A stretch of DNA of 64,000 nucleotides from Lithodes maja (lineage: Eukaryota; Arthropoda; Malacostraca; Decapoda; Lithodidae). Position 1 is the stretch's first letter. The number at the start of each line of letters is the position of its first letter. The DNA is taken from NCBI GenBank assembly GCA_037953745.1, contig JBAKBP010000778.1:111001-175000 (forward strand), written 5' to 3'. The notes under the pieces were generated by a model. That model was given only the letters and a program-made list of their open reading frames with translations. It ran no database searches and was not told the DNA's origin. Below are positions 10,540-22,401 of this stretch, one piece after another. The translations under genes and the position numbers were made by a program.

Positions 10540-10745
10540 AGAGGCCTTCCCAGACTTATTTTAAACTAAACAAAATTCCCACCTACCTTCAAGGTAAATC
10601 TATGCGGGTTTTTTTTTTTTTTTTCGTTTTTTCCAATAGAAAATATCCCAGCCGAAGACAGATTTCTTCTTAGTTACAGGCTCGCTATCCTTCTCCCAGA
10701 CAAAAATTGACGCCTGAACGGGGTCAAGCGTCTAAGTTTAAATTT
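10540..10745. mobile_element. Decayed copy of TTAA element family A
   Basis: Diverged match to the family A core: AAGGTAAATCTATGCGG, CCCAGCCGAAGACAG, TTACAGGCTCGCTATC and AAAAATTGACGCCTGAA in the family order. A T run (10611-10625) interrupts it. Confidence 0.55.
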
Positions 10746-10957
10746 CTTTTAATACCACGAATTTTGTTTGATATTTTTGAAGATAATTATGGAATCTATA
10801 TGCTCTAAAGAATACATGAATATATGTGTTAACCCTCGGCAAAACCTAATAAAAAACAAAAATACGGTACTGAAATGTCTATTTGATAACAAGATTGTCA
10901 AGATCTCCTATAGACGGCACCGATGTGTATACTCGCCAAACACTTACTACCTGGTAT

Positions 10958-11935
10958 GTAGGAGTTAGTATTGTATCCCACATACTAGGTACTATAGTGC
11001 CATGTACTAGCTGGTGGGTAAGGGTTAGTATTGTATCCCACATACTAGGTACTATAGTGCCATGTACTAGCTGGTGGGTAAGGGTTAGTATTGTATTCCA
11101 CATACTAGGTACTATAGTGCCATGTACTAGCTGGTGGGTAAGGGTTAGTATTGTATTCCACATACTAGGTACTATAGTGCCATGTACTAGCTGGTGGGTA
11201 AGGGTTAGTATTGTATCCCACATACTAGGTACTATAGTGCCATGTACTAGCTGGTGGGTAAGGGTTAGTATTGTATCCCACGTGCTGGATACTATGAACA
11301 CATACTAGGTGAAAGGTGAAGGTTAGTCTTGCATCCCACATACTAGGTCTAGGTTAGGTTAGGTTCGGTTCTTTGGTTAGGTTAATAACAAAGGATCAGG
11401 TGGTAGGTATGTAATAAACTATTCACTAGGAACACATATTACCGGGTAGGTAAGGGTTAGTATTGTATCCCACATACTAGGTACTATAGTGCCATGTACT
11501 AGCTGGTGGGTAAGGGTTAGTATTGTATCCCACGTGCTGGATACTATGAACACATACTAGGTGAAAGGTGAAGGTTAGTCTTGCATCCCACATACTAGGT
11601 CTAGGTTAGGTTAGGTTCGGTTCTTTGGTTAGGTTAATAACAAAGGATCAGGTGGTAGGTATGTAATAAACTATTCACTAGGAACACATATTACCGGGTA
11701 GGTAAGGGTTAGTATTGTATCCCACATACTAGGTACTATAGTGCCATGTACTAGCTGGTGGGTAAGGGTTAGTATTGTATCCCACATACTAGGTACTATA
11801 GTGCCATGTACTAGCTGGTGGGTAAGGGTTAGTATTGTATTCCACGTACACGGTACTAAAAAGCCTACTACCTGGTAGGTAAGGGTTGGTATTGTATCCA
11901 ACGGCCTAGGTCTAGGTTAGGCTAGGTTACTTGGT
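10958..11935. repeat. 60-bp satellite with a 252-bp higher-order duplication
   Basis: Six near-identical 60-bp units (about 10970-11290), each with TACTAGCTGGTGGGTAAGGG and CATACTAGGTACTATAGTGC. A 252-bp segment that includes GGTTAGGTTAGGTT is then duplicated (from 11281 and again from 11533), followed by further 60-bp units. Both strands stay open for about 140 codons because 60 is a multiple of three; this is not coding. Confidence 0.9.
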
Positions 11936-12825
11936 TATTTTACTTTTAAAAATCACAAAACCCGAGCCAAGTTTTGCCACAAGTTGGCTCGGCTTTTCCA
12001 AATTTTGGGTGTTAAGAGTTAAAAATTATTAAACACTGGATCCAGGTTTCGTTTCAATACCTTATTATCGCCCTTTTACCCTGCAATATCCCTGATCTTC
12101 ATAGCCGCCCCCCCCCCCCCCCCAACTGTTGAGAGGCGTTTCTTTACATCGATCGATAATGGGGGAAACAGGTTTTTCCGAGATTTCTAATTAACTACAA
12201 ACACTATATATTGATGTAAATGAACAACACATAAATAAAACAACACTGTGAAATATCGTGGTATAAAAATATATATTTTCCGCGTCTTATTATCACCAAA
12301 ATACCGGTGAAACACTTCTTGAAATACCCAAACTAATTGAGCGAAATAGGGGAGGGCCAAAAATCTCTCCCTTGGACCAAATAGGATTAAAGGCCACTGT
12401 ACCTGCACCAAACTTTACCCCTGCCTCACCCGCAGTTTTGTTCTCCTCTCCCCCGGGTGAGTTACCGCAGCGCTAAGTTATCATTACCGCACACCACCCA
12501 CGATTAATAACGGGTAGCCGTGTTGGATGGGTCCCGTGATTGTGATGGAAGGGCGGGTTGGGGTCTGTAAAGGATATCACTTATGATATTCTAGGTAGGT
12601 TCCGTGATTTCAGAGTAACTTGATATACACTCGATAAATTAACAACTCATTCTCTTAGCCTACATAAGATAAGGATTAGTGATAGAAAATACATAACCTC
12701 AAAAGTATATTATAAAATATATTTATTACAAATAATGAAAAAGAAACCCATAACATTATTTTACACACATTCACACCATTCACCCAAATTCACACTAAAA
12801 GACATTCGCATTAACTTTCAAATAA
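11936..12825. other. No gene recognised
   Basis: Mixed sequence with a C run at about 12107-12123. No recognisable family or protein similarity. Confidence 0.4.
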
Positions 12826-12829
12826 GTAT

Positions 12830-12945
12830 GACTACATGAATGACAACTTGAATGACACATGAATGACACATGAATGACAACATGAATGACAACTTGAATG
12901 ACAACTTGAATGACAACTTTTAATGACAACTTTAAGTAGACTACG
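12830..12945. repeat. Short tandem repeat, ATGAATGACAAC-type units
   Basis: Seven to eight imperfect 12-15 bp units based on GAATGACAACTT. Confidence 0.8.
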
Positions 12946-12973
12946 AGAGGGTCCTAAAGTAGACCATTACTGG

Positions 12974-13166
12974 TAAGGTCTCAAAAAGGAATGAAAAGTA
13001 ATGATGAATATAGAAGTCCCCCTCCTCTTTACTGGTTGACTTGAACTCCTGGCTGTCCTAAGGTAGGCTAATACGGCATAGGTCTCCAGAGGGAATGCAA
13101 AGAAATGACGAATATAGAAGTCCCCCTCCTCTTCACTGGTTGACTTGAACTCCTGGCTGTCCGGGC
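12974..13166. repeat. About 104-bp tandem duplication
   Basis: Two copies contain AATATAGAAGTCCCCCTCCT followed by ACTGGTTGACTTGAACTCC (from 13007 and again from 13111). Function unknown. Confidence 0.75.
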
Positions 13167-14085
13167 ACACACAGGCTGAGAAACTGCAGTACAGCCCCGA
13201 GAACTATACGTGAGGGCTCCCACAAGGCAACCTGGCGTCACCACACTGTACTTGTATGCCGATCCTGGACCCGTCAACAGCTGCAGGGCTCGAAGTGTAA
13301 CCAACGCTCTCCCTCATCCAAGTCCTACACTCGCCTTAGACCAAACAGAACCAGCCCACACTCGTTCACGGATGAGTCCGCTCGGTCAAAGCACCAGGTA
13401 GACCGAAACGGCCACATCATGATCGGACTAAGGTTAGATTCTTGGCATATATCATGGGCAAGATCCTGGTCAAAATTCATAAGTAAGAGCTCTGGTGGCA
13501 GACCCCCAGCACACACACGCTACACCGCTAGGAAGCAAAGAAAGAAAACACTTAGGAAATGACACCGTAAAGACTTAAAGTATTATGATACTGACAAATA
13601 CAATCACAGAAGAAAATCATCACTGTCAGACAACATCACTAATACTTCACTCTTAAGCAATTCACTATATGTAGCACCAACACTCACTAGTAGCTGAAGA
13701 GACTGTAATCCTTGTGTGCTGGGAATGTACTGACTGACTGAATTAAGTCCTCTACCAAATCACCTCTCAATAATTCATAAAAGTCAAAACACACTGAATC
13801 AATATTCGATACCCCGAACACCCACCTCAAAGAAAATAAGAATTGAATTATACAACTATCACTTACACTAACAAACCATCTGAAACTCAAATGAATCAAT
13901 CTACACTAGCACGCATACCTGTACAGTATCACATAGTCTCGTAAAGCATCGAATCCAAAATTGAAACTCGCCAACGCATACACACACACACAACACTCGC
14001 TCTCATGAACGACGCCATCTATGATCAGACAGCCTAACCAGATTATTCACACCTATCAAAGCAATATGACACAATATTCCTGACA
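13167..14085. other. No gene recognised
   Basis: Moderately GC-rich at 13170-13510, then AT-rich. Short open frames on both strands have no recognisable domain. It could be an old LTR or other decayed element, but no termini were found. Confidence 0.35.
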
Positions 14086-14088
14086 GGG

Positions 14089-16013
14089 TCAGAAAGGTAG
14101 GGAGGGGTGGCGGGTGAGACGGTAGGGAGGGTGGGGGTGAGAAGGTAGGGAGGGTGGGGTGAGAAGGTAGGGAAGGGTGGGGTGAGAAGGTAGGGAGGGG
14201 TGGGGGTGAGAATGTAGGGAGGGGTGGAGGTGAGAAGGTAGGGAGGGTGGGGTGAGAAGGTAGGGAGGGGGTGTGGGTGAGACAGTAGGGAGGGGGTGTG
14301 GGTGAGACAGTAGGGAGGGGTGGAGGTGAGAAGGTAGGGAGGGGGTGTGGGTGAGACGGTAGGGAGGGTGGGGGTAAGAAGGTAGGGAGGGTGGGGGTAA
14401 GAAGGTAGGGAGGGTTGGAGGTGAGAAGGTAGGGAGGGGTGCGGGTGAGAAGGTAGGGAGGGGTGGAGGTGAGAAGGTAGGGAGGGGTGGAGGTGAGAAG
14501 GTAGGGAGGGGGTGTGGGTGAGAAGGTAGGGAGGGGGTGTGGGTGAGACAGTAGGGAGGGGTGGGGGTGAGAAGGTGGGGAGGGGTGGGGGTGAGAAGGT
14601 AGGGAGGGGGTGGGGGTGAGACAGTAGGGAGGGGTGGGGGTGAGAAGGTAGGGAGGGGTGGAGGTGAGAAGGTAGGGAGGGGTGGAGGTGAGAAGGTAGG
14701 GAGGGGTGGAGGTGAGAAGAAGGTAGGGAGGGTGGGGGTAAGAAGGTAGGGAGGGGGTGTGGGTGAGACAGTAGGGAGGGGTGTGGGTGAGACAGTAGGG
14801 AGGGGGTGGGGGTGAGACAGTAGGGAGGGTTGGAGGTGAGAAGGTAGGGAGGGTGTGTGGGTGAGACAGTAGGGAGGGGGTGTGGGTGAGACAGTAGGGA
14901 GGGGTGGGGGTGAGAAGGTAGGGAGGGGTGGAGGTGAGAAGGTAGGGAGGGGTGGAGGTGAGAAGGTAGGGAGGGGTGGAGGTGAGAAGGTAGGGAGGGG
15001 TGGAGGTGAGAAGGTAGGGAGGGGTGGAGGTGAGAAGGTAGGGAGGGGTGGAGGTGAGAAGGTAGGGAGGGGTGGAGGTGAGAAGGTAGGGAGGGGTGGA
15101 GGTGAGAAGGTAGGGAGGGTGGGGGTAAGAAGGTAGGGAGGGTTGGAGGTGAGAAGGTAGGGAGGGGGTGTGGGTGAGACGGTAGGGAGGGGGTGTGGGT
15201 GAGACAGTAGGGAGGGGTGGGGGTGAGAAGGTAGGGAGGGGTGGAGGTGAGAAGGTAGGGAGGGGTGGAGGTGAGAAGGTAGGGAGGGGTGGAGGTGAGA
15301 AGGTAGGGAGGGGTGTGGGTGAGACGGTAGGGAGGGTGGGGGTAAGAAGGTAGGGAGGGTTGGAGGTGAGAAGGTAGGGAGGGGGTGTGGGTGAGACAGT
15401 AGGGAGGGGTGGGGGTGAGAAGGTAGGGAGGGGTGGAGGTGAGAAGGTAGGGAGGGGGTGTGGGTGAGACAGTAGGGAGGGGGTGTGGGTGAGACAGTAG
15501 GGAGGGGTGGGGGTGAGAAGGTAGGGAGGGGTGGAGGTGAGAAGGTAGGGAGGGGTGGAGGTGAGAAGGTAGGGAGGGGTGGAGGTGAGAAGGTAGGGAG
15601 GGGTGGAGGTGAGAAGGTAGGGAGGGTGGGGGTAAGAAGGTAGGGAGGGGTGTGGGTGAGAAGGTAGGGAGGGGTGTGGGTGAGACGGTAGGGAGGGGGT
15701 GTGGGTGAAAAGGTAGGGAGGGGTGGGGGTGAGGAGGTAGGGAGGGGTGAAGGTGAGAAGGTAGGGAGGGGTGGGGGTGAGAAGGTAGGGAGGGTGGGGG
15801 TAAGAAGGTAGGGAGGGGTGTGGGTGAGAAGGTAGGGAGGGGTGTGGGTGAGACGGTAGGGAGGGGTGGGGGTGAGACGGTAGGGAGGGTGGGGGTAAGA
15901 AGGTAGGGAGGGGTGTGGGTGAGAAGGTAGGGAGGGGGTGTGGGTAAGAAGGTAGGGAGGGGGTGTGGGTAAGAAGGTAGGGAGGGGGTGTGGGTAAGAA
16001 GGTCGGGAGGGTA
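14089..16013. repeat. G-rich minisatellite (about 1.9 kb, GGTAGGGAGGGG type)
   Basis: Roughly 85 units of about 21-24 bp with the core GGTAGGGAGGGGTG, then GGGGTGAGAA, AGGTGAGAA or TGGGTGAGAC. Two to three G runs of three or more per unit predict G-quadruplexes throughout the plus strand. The long minus-strand frame (14043-16076) encodes only Pro/Ser/Thr/His/Leu repeats and is an artefact of composition. Confidence 0.95.
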
Positions 16014-16129
16014 GTGGTGGAATTTGAAGGTTGTTGGGGACGCTGGTGTTATTTGGAATTTTAGTGTTGCAGACATTTTGATAGTGAATGAATGGTTGTC
16101 GGTAACCTGGCTTCTGTTTTTATTTCCTC

Positions 16130-16700
16130 CGTCAACAAAGTTGGACGGGGGTTATGTTTTCGCCTCTGTCTAAGCAAGATTTCTCACAAAGTTATGAACC
16201 GATTTTCTCTCAGTTATCAGGATGGAGAGCCCATACTTGGCATGCATACTAAGGGGGTGCCAGGATAGGTTTTAAGTGTTGGGAGGGGGGGGGGACACAG
16301 CCCCCCCCCCCCCCTACTCCCTCAGTTTTCAAGATGAAGAGTCAATACTTGGCATGCATACTATGAGGGTGCCAGGATGTTTTAAGTGTGTGTGTGGGGG
16401 GGAGGGGGGGGGGGGGTCAGAGCCACCCTCCTACTCCCTCAGTTTTCAGGATGGAGAACCTATACTTGGCATGCATACTATGAGGGTGCCAGGATATGTT
16501 ATAAGTGTGTGTGTGTGGGGGGTCAGAGCCACCCCCCTACTCCCTCAGTTTTCAGGATGGAGAACCTATACTTGGCATGCATACTATGGGTGTGCCAGAA
16601 GAGGTTTTCTCAACTCCCTCAGTTTTTAAGATGGAGAGCCCATAGTTGGCATACATACCAAGGTGGTTTTAAGCGAAATTTCTTTTGTCCATCTCACCCC
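16130..16700. repeat. About 115-bp tandem repeat (five units)
   Basis: Units contain TACTTGGCATGCATACTA, GGTGCCAGGAT and TCCCTCAGTTTTCAGGATGG, separated by G/C homopolymer expansions (about 16280-16310 and 16395-16420). The lead-in at 16125-16210 resembles the end of a dispersed repeat. Confidence 0.8.
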
Positions 16701-16770
16701 CCTGGGGTGAGAAGGTAGGATCACCCCAATATAGACAGCTCATACTTCGATTTTCCCCCGGGCAGCGCCG

Positions 16771-16989
16771 GGTACAGTCGCGCTAATAAGTGATGTTTCG
16801 GCACCCATTATGTTTTGATCAATAATTGGTATCAGCAAAATCTAAGCTTCATTTCTTCATATCGAGTGAAATATACAAACATGTTCCTACGCTTACCCAC
16901 CCTATTCAACATCTGACAGACATTAATACAGCACAGAGAGAGCCAAACGTAATGACAGCTGGGACATGATTTATTAGCGCGACCGTACC
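16771..16989. mobile_element. 219-bp foldback element
   Basis: 19-bp terminal inverted repeats with one mismatch: GGTACAGTCGCGCTAATAA at 16771 and its near complement at 16971-16989. Non-coding interior. A single copy in this window, so mobility is inferred from structure only. Confidence 0.6.
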
Positions 16990-17797
<808 letters not shown>

Positions 17798-17849
17798 TTC
17801 AAAACTCAGCCACCAAACATAATCTATCTTAAGTCTAGTTTCTGAATCC

Positions 17850-17935
17850 AATGCGAAAGAAAATACTACGAAATAATCTTGCTCGTCGAAAATGGCCTAA
17901 ATAAGTATTCGTGTGACACCAGCCTCGAAGTGTAT
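17850..17935. repeat. Dispersed repeat E fragment
   Basis: CTTGCTCGTCGAAAATGGCC and TATTCGTGTGACACCAGCCT match repeat E at 7262-7356 and the inverted copy at 48740-48800. Confidence 0.5.
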
Positions 17936-18199
17936 GTACTAAAGGATCCGGGAAATGTGTTGCCCGAAAATGTACTGCCAAAGTCAAAGTTAGCTAATCT
18001 GAAATGGGTTTATTAATTTCAGCGGGGGGGGGGGGGGGGGGGGCTAAACAAAAAGTCCCCCAAACTTGTTATTGATCGACTAAAGTAATTAAACACTCTG
18101 TGAATGAATGACTATATACCAGATTACTCGGTGGGGCAGTTAGAGTTTGTTTACTTTCGGCTGATGGTAGATTGCAAAGTTCCCATCAAAATGTCTTCG

Positions 18200-18573
18200 T
18201 TAAGGGGAGGCAGACCGTTTGTTTGGTCTATTAATTAATGTATTCATATATTTCTTTAGTTTCCTCCCTAGACCTCCATCAAGCTTAGAAAAACACCCCC
18301 TAGACCCCCCCTTCAAGATAAATTTGTACATTATTCGGTACAAAAATTTCCCGGCCCAAGGCCGGTTCCTCTTAAAATTGCAGGCTCGCTTTCGCTCGCC
18401 AGGAAATAATCGACACCTAAATGGCACGAAAGGTCTTAACATTGACAACGAAATGGGGCGAAAGGTATTAAAATCGCCAAAACTAATGGGCCGAAACGTC
18501 TTATAATCTCAAAACTAGTGGGGCTAAACATTAGGGAGAAGGGGGTCCAGAAAAACGGTCTGCCTCCCCTTAA
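18200..18573. mobile_element. TTAA element family A, full length
   Basis: Flanked by TTAA, with inverted ends GGGGAGGCAGACCGTTT and its complement. The interior has the family A order: a CTAGACCTCCATCAAGC block, a hairpin region, CTCGCTTTCGCTCGCCAGG, AATCGACACCTAAATGGCAC. Non-coding. This copy has longer inverted ends than its relatives. Confidence 0.85.
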
Positions 18574-18815
18574 CTTGAAGATTTTGGTAGTGAAATATGG
18601 TGTTAATTATACAAAACTTGGCATTAATAAGATACAAAGGCATAGTAGTTTCATATTTATAGTTTGATATTTGTCCATCAAGTATCGATAAATCAGCTGT
18701 TTAGGGATTGGATTTACCGTCAACTGGAAAGAAATACAGTACCGGTATAGCAGAAGTTGGTTGATGGTTGGGCTATATACTGGTATGGGTCTTGATGCCA
18801 GTTAAAACAACACAC

Positions 18816-18826
18816 ACACGCACGCA

Positions 18827-18895
<69 letters not shown>

Positions 18896-18960
18896 GATAA
18901 TAATGAGCTTAGCTCGCATTGCGTGGATTCCCCTTGATGCACAAGCAAGTGAATACACAC
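18816..18960 (+). repeat. (CACG)/(CA)n microsatellite followed by SINE-1 3' end
   Basis: (CACG)n and (CA)n at 18810-18893, then 65 bases (18893-18958) matching the 3' end of the SINE-1 family, including GATAATAATGAGCTTAGCTC and a TGGATTCCCCTTGA block, then another CA run. Only the 3' end of the SINE is present. Confidence 0.8.
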
Positions 18961-18975
18961 ACACACACACACCGC

Positions 18976-19309
18976 TTAAGGGGAGATTTCCACTTGAGGG
19001 ATTTTTTTTCTGGACCCGTTTCTCCCTCATGTTTAGCCCCATTGCTTTTGAGATTTTAAGACGTTCGCCCTAGTAGTTTTGACATTTTAAGAATTTTGCC
19101 CCATTTCTGTCAATTTTAAGACCTTTCGTGCCATTTAGGTGTCGATTTTTTCCTGGCGAGCGATAGCGAGCCTGTAATTTAAGAGCAAGCGGCCTCCGGC
19201 CGGGACATTTTTCTACCGAAAAATGTACACATTTATCTTGAAAGGGGTCTAGGGGTGTAATTTTAAGCTTGATGAAAACTTAGGTAACAAACTAAATACC
19301 TCCCCTTAA
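18976..19309. mobile_element. TTAA element family A, full length (inverted)
   Basis: Begins TTAAGGGGAGATTTCCACTT and ends ACTAAATACCTCCCCTTAA, inverse of the copies at 47648 and 63496. Its right TTAA (19306-19309) is also the left TTAA of the family C element that follows. Confidence 0.88.
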
Positions 19310-19520
19310 CCCCTTCATTACCGGTGCCGTATTTGTACTTTATTCTGGCTACTATTAGACGACCTGGTTCAGTTTAAAAAGGGTCCTCCACAATTAACAG
19401 GCTTGGAACGCTCTCCCTTAACCCTTTATACTACCACAGATCCTTTCTTATGCTGCACATAGTCGTCACAATACAGCCAGAATAAAAATAGAAAGACGTC
19501 GCTGGTACAGAAGGGGTCAA
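19306..19520. mobile_element. TTAA element family C, full length
   Basis: Starts TTAACCCCTTCATTACCGG and ends GCTGGTACAGAAGGGGTCAA, with the right TTAA mutated to TCAA. It shares its left TTAA with the preceding family A copy. Confidence 0.82.
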
Positions 19521-19559
19521 TTAGAGGAGGAGAGTTCATATGTTGTGCTTATTAGTTCA

Positions 19560-19943
19560 TTAAGGGACCCACCTCGCTTTTGTTTCTCTTTCTCTCCCTC
19601 TCTCTTTAGCTTTTATCCATTCGGCCCCGTTCAGCCTACTGTTTTAAGACGTTTACCCCCATCCAGGTGTCAATATTTTCCTGGCGAGTGGTAGCGAGCC
19701 AGCATATATATATTTTGTGTTTTGACAGCAAGCTAAATTTGTAAATTTTTCGATAGAAAAAATTTTCTCCGGCGAAGCCGGATTTCTCCATACAATGCTG
19801 GCTCGCTATCGCTCGCCAGGAAGAAATCGACACCTGGATGTGGGATAAACGTCTTAAAACAGTTGGCTGAATGGGCCGAATGGATACAAGCCAGGGAAGG
19901 AGAGAAAGATAAAAAAAAAAAAACGGTGCCCACCCCCCCTTAA
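19560..19943. mobile_element. TTAA element family B (long palindromic foldback)
   Basis: 384 bp between TTAA sites (TTAAGGGACCC ... CCCCCCTTAA). Two arms of about 150 bp are inverted copies: CTTTTATCCATTCGGCCCC through CTGGCGAGTGGTAGCGAGCC pairs with the region from CTGGCTCGCTATCGCTCGCC to GGATACAAGCC. The central region has a TCCGGCGAAGCCGGA hairpin. Non-coding; related to family A through the shared core. Confidence 0.85.
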
Positions 19944-20103
19944 AGCAGATGCCACATTTACTTTTGAGTTCATCTATTTCATGGCGATTTTACTGAGATT
20001 AGGAAGGATCTGTGCGAGTCAAAGTGGTTGGGATATTACCAGATTGTTTCCATTGAGTTATTATCCTTTGTATTCCATTAATTGAGTTATTCAGGATTCT
20101 GTT

Positions 20104-20412
20104 ATTACCCATGGAGCATTATTACCCATGGAGCATTATTACCCATGGAGCATTATTACCCATGGAGCATTATTACCCATGGAGCATTATTACCCATGGA
20201 GCATTATTACCCATGGAGCATTATTACCCATGGAACATTATTACCCATGGAGCATTATTACCCATGGAGCATTATTACCCATGGAGCATTATTACCCATG
20301 GAGCATTATTACCCATGGAGCATTATTACCCATGGAGCATTATTACCCATGGAGCATTATTACCCATGGAGCATTATTACCCATGGAGCATTATTACCCA
20401 TGGAGCATTATT
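20104..20412. repeat. 17-bp tandem repeat, 18 copies
   Basis: Unit TACCCATGGAGCATTAT, nearly perfect, each with CCATGG. The unit has no stop in any plus frame and 17 is not a multiple of three, so all three plus frames stay open with the same periodic peptide. Not coding. Confidence 0.95.
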
Positions 20413-20434
20413 TTCCTATGTAGGCAAGCGTGTC

Positions 20435-20990
20435 ACCTATCTATCTGTCTGTCTATCCATCTATCTATCTGTCTATCTATCTATGAAGGAAGTAAAGAAT
20501 ATGTTATTGAATATTTATAATATCGAATGTTTAATGGAAAATGACATTGACGCAGTAAAATCTAGAATGACTTTTATTCAAAGCCGTGAACCAACTATGA
20601 GATAAATGTGCTTCACAATTCTCTTACTATGTACAAAGTTTTATGTAGCTTTTACGAAATAAAATATTGAGTGAGTCTATCTGTATCTGTCTATCTATCT
20701 ATCTATCTATCTATATCTATCTATCTTACTATTGCTGCTGATCATCGAGCTATACCTGTCTATCTAACCACACTTACCCATAATTTCAACAACCAATCTC
20801 CGCATCTCTTTATATCTATCCATCTAGCCCTATATATTTCCACCAATCTGTGCCCATCTAAGTGTATCTGACCATCTTAACTATATCTACCCATCTAGGT
20901 ATCTATCCTTATATTACGCTTGTCGCCCTCCATCTCTGCTGTTGTCTAGCCCTACTGTCATCTGTCCTTGGGTGGGCTGGGTAGAAAGGT
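20435..20990. repeat. TATC tetranucleotide runs and degenerate derivative
   Basis: (TATC)n at 20438-20483 and 20680-20735, then degenerate CCATCTATC-type sequence to about 20900. The DNA between 20485 and 20670 is unremarkable. Confidence 0.8.
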
Positions 20991-21000
20991 CAAGTTACAT

Positions 21001-21010
21001 GTGTGTGTGT

Positions 21011-21045
<35 letters not shown>

Positions 21046-21135
21046 CGGTTTATTAAAGAATGGCAGCCTCATGAGCTGAAAATACACATTTTACAATTTA
21101 GTGGATGAACATGAGATGTACAGATATGAGGATGG
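21001..21135 (-). mobile_element. SINE-2 3' fragment with (AAT)n tail
   Basis: (AAT)n at 21013-21043, then AAACGGTTTATT and TGGCAGCCTCATGAGCTGAA, matching the 3' end of the SINE-2 copy at 43953-44252. The tRNA-like head is absent. Confidence 0.65.
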
Positions 21136-21354
21136 TAAGCTTAGTTTACAAACAAAATAAATAAATACAATAATGATGCATGTGCAGAATACAAATTATC
21201 ATAAAATAACCATGAGAGTAAGTGATATACAGTACACAGATATACAGATATATATACACTTTTATTTACTTACTCATATACAGAACAACACAAACGCTCA
21301 CGTATGCACACAAACATACATACATACAGAAACTGTTTTGGTATGGTTAGGGTA

Positions 21355-21401
21355 AAGAAGAGGGTGCAGGTACTACAATGGGAGGTTAATCCTCGGTAGT
21401 G

Positions 21402-21454
<53 letters not shown>

Positions 21455-21755
21455 CAGTTACTCAGTTACTTGTTCGTCAAGGGGAATCCACACAATGCGA
21501 GCTAAGCTCATTATTATCGCGCCTCCTTAACTGGGAATGTATTGCGTGAAATGCATGTTAAGTGTTTTATGTACTGTTGGAATGGCTGTGGATGTGTGTG
21601 TAGTCTGTATTTTAGCCAATTGGCGACATCGGAAACGAAGGCTTAGGGTGGATCTGTATGGTACCATTCTCACTATAGACGGTACCGTCTCGCCCGAAGG
21701 CTTAGGTAGCCATCAGCTTAGGTGAACCATATGATACCCATCTCGCCTTGTACCA

Positions 21756-21806
<51 letters not shown>

Positions 21807-21886
21807 CAGAAGGCGAAATATGGAAGAGGTGCAGGTGCAGATGAAAGGGTGCAGGTACTACAATGGGAGGTTAATCCTCGGTAGTG

Positions 21887-21951
<65 letters not shown>

Positions 21952-22047
21952 CAGAAGGCGAAATATGGAAGAGGTGCAGGTGCAGATGGAAGGGTGCAGG
22001 TACTACAATGGGAGGTTAATCCTCGGTAGCATAATAGTGTAGGTGTG

Positions 22048-22096
<49 letters not shown>

Positions 22097-22286
22097 CAGA
22101 AGGCGAAATATGAAAGAGGTGCAGGTGCAGATGGAAGGGTGCAGGTACTACAATGGGAGGTTAATCCTCGGTAGTGTAGGTGTGTGTGTGTGTGTGTATG
22201 TGTGTGTGTGACAGAAGGCGAAATATGGAAGAGGTGCAGGTGCAGATGGAAGGGTGCAGGTACTACAATGAGAGGTTAATCCTCGG

Positions 22287-22323
<37 letters not shown>

Positions 22324-22401
22324 ACAGAAGGCGAAATATGGAAGAGGTGCAGGTGCAGATGGAAGGGTGCAGGTACTACAATGGGAGGTTAATCCTCGGT
22401 A
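21355..22401. repeat. Composite repeat: about 85-bp unit plus variable (TG)n
   Basis: Six copies of a unit running from ACAGAAGGCGAAATATGG to GGGAGGTTAATCCTCGGTAG, each followed by a TG run of different length. A SINE-1 fragment (21452-21753) lies inside the block. Two more units occur at 25450-25600, beyond the LINE and a full SINE-1, so later insertions split one array. Confidence 0.88.
21452..21753 (-). mobile_element. SINE-1, 3' two-thirds only
   Basis: Matches SINE-1 from its 3' end (TTACTTGTTCGTCAAGGGG) to the CTCGCCTTGTACCATTT block, then breaks directly into a TG run. The tRNA-like head is missing. Confidence 0.85.

Noticed and set aside
11345..11360. Telomere
   Set aside because: Only about three TTAGG-like units inside a satellite; far too few for a chromosome end.
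13368..13430. Hammerhead-ribozyme-like GGATGAGTCC ... GACCGAAAC
   Set aside because: The core CUGAUGA has a G at the second position and the GGTC/GACC pair is not adjacent to GATGA, so stem II cannot form as required.
14043..16076. 677-codon Pro/Ser/Thr-rich frame on the minus strand
   Set aside because: Complement of the G-rich minisatellite; composition alone keeps it open.
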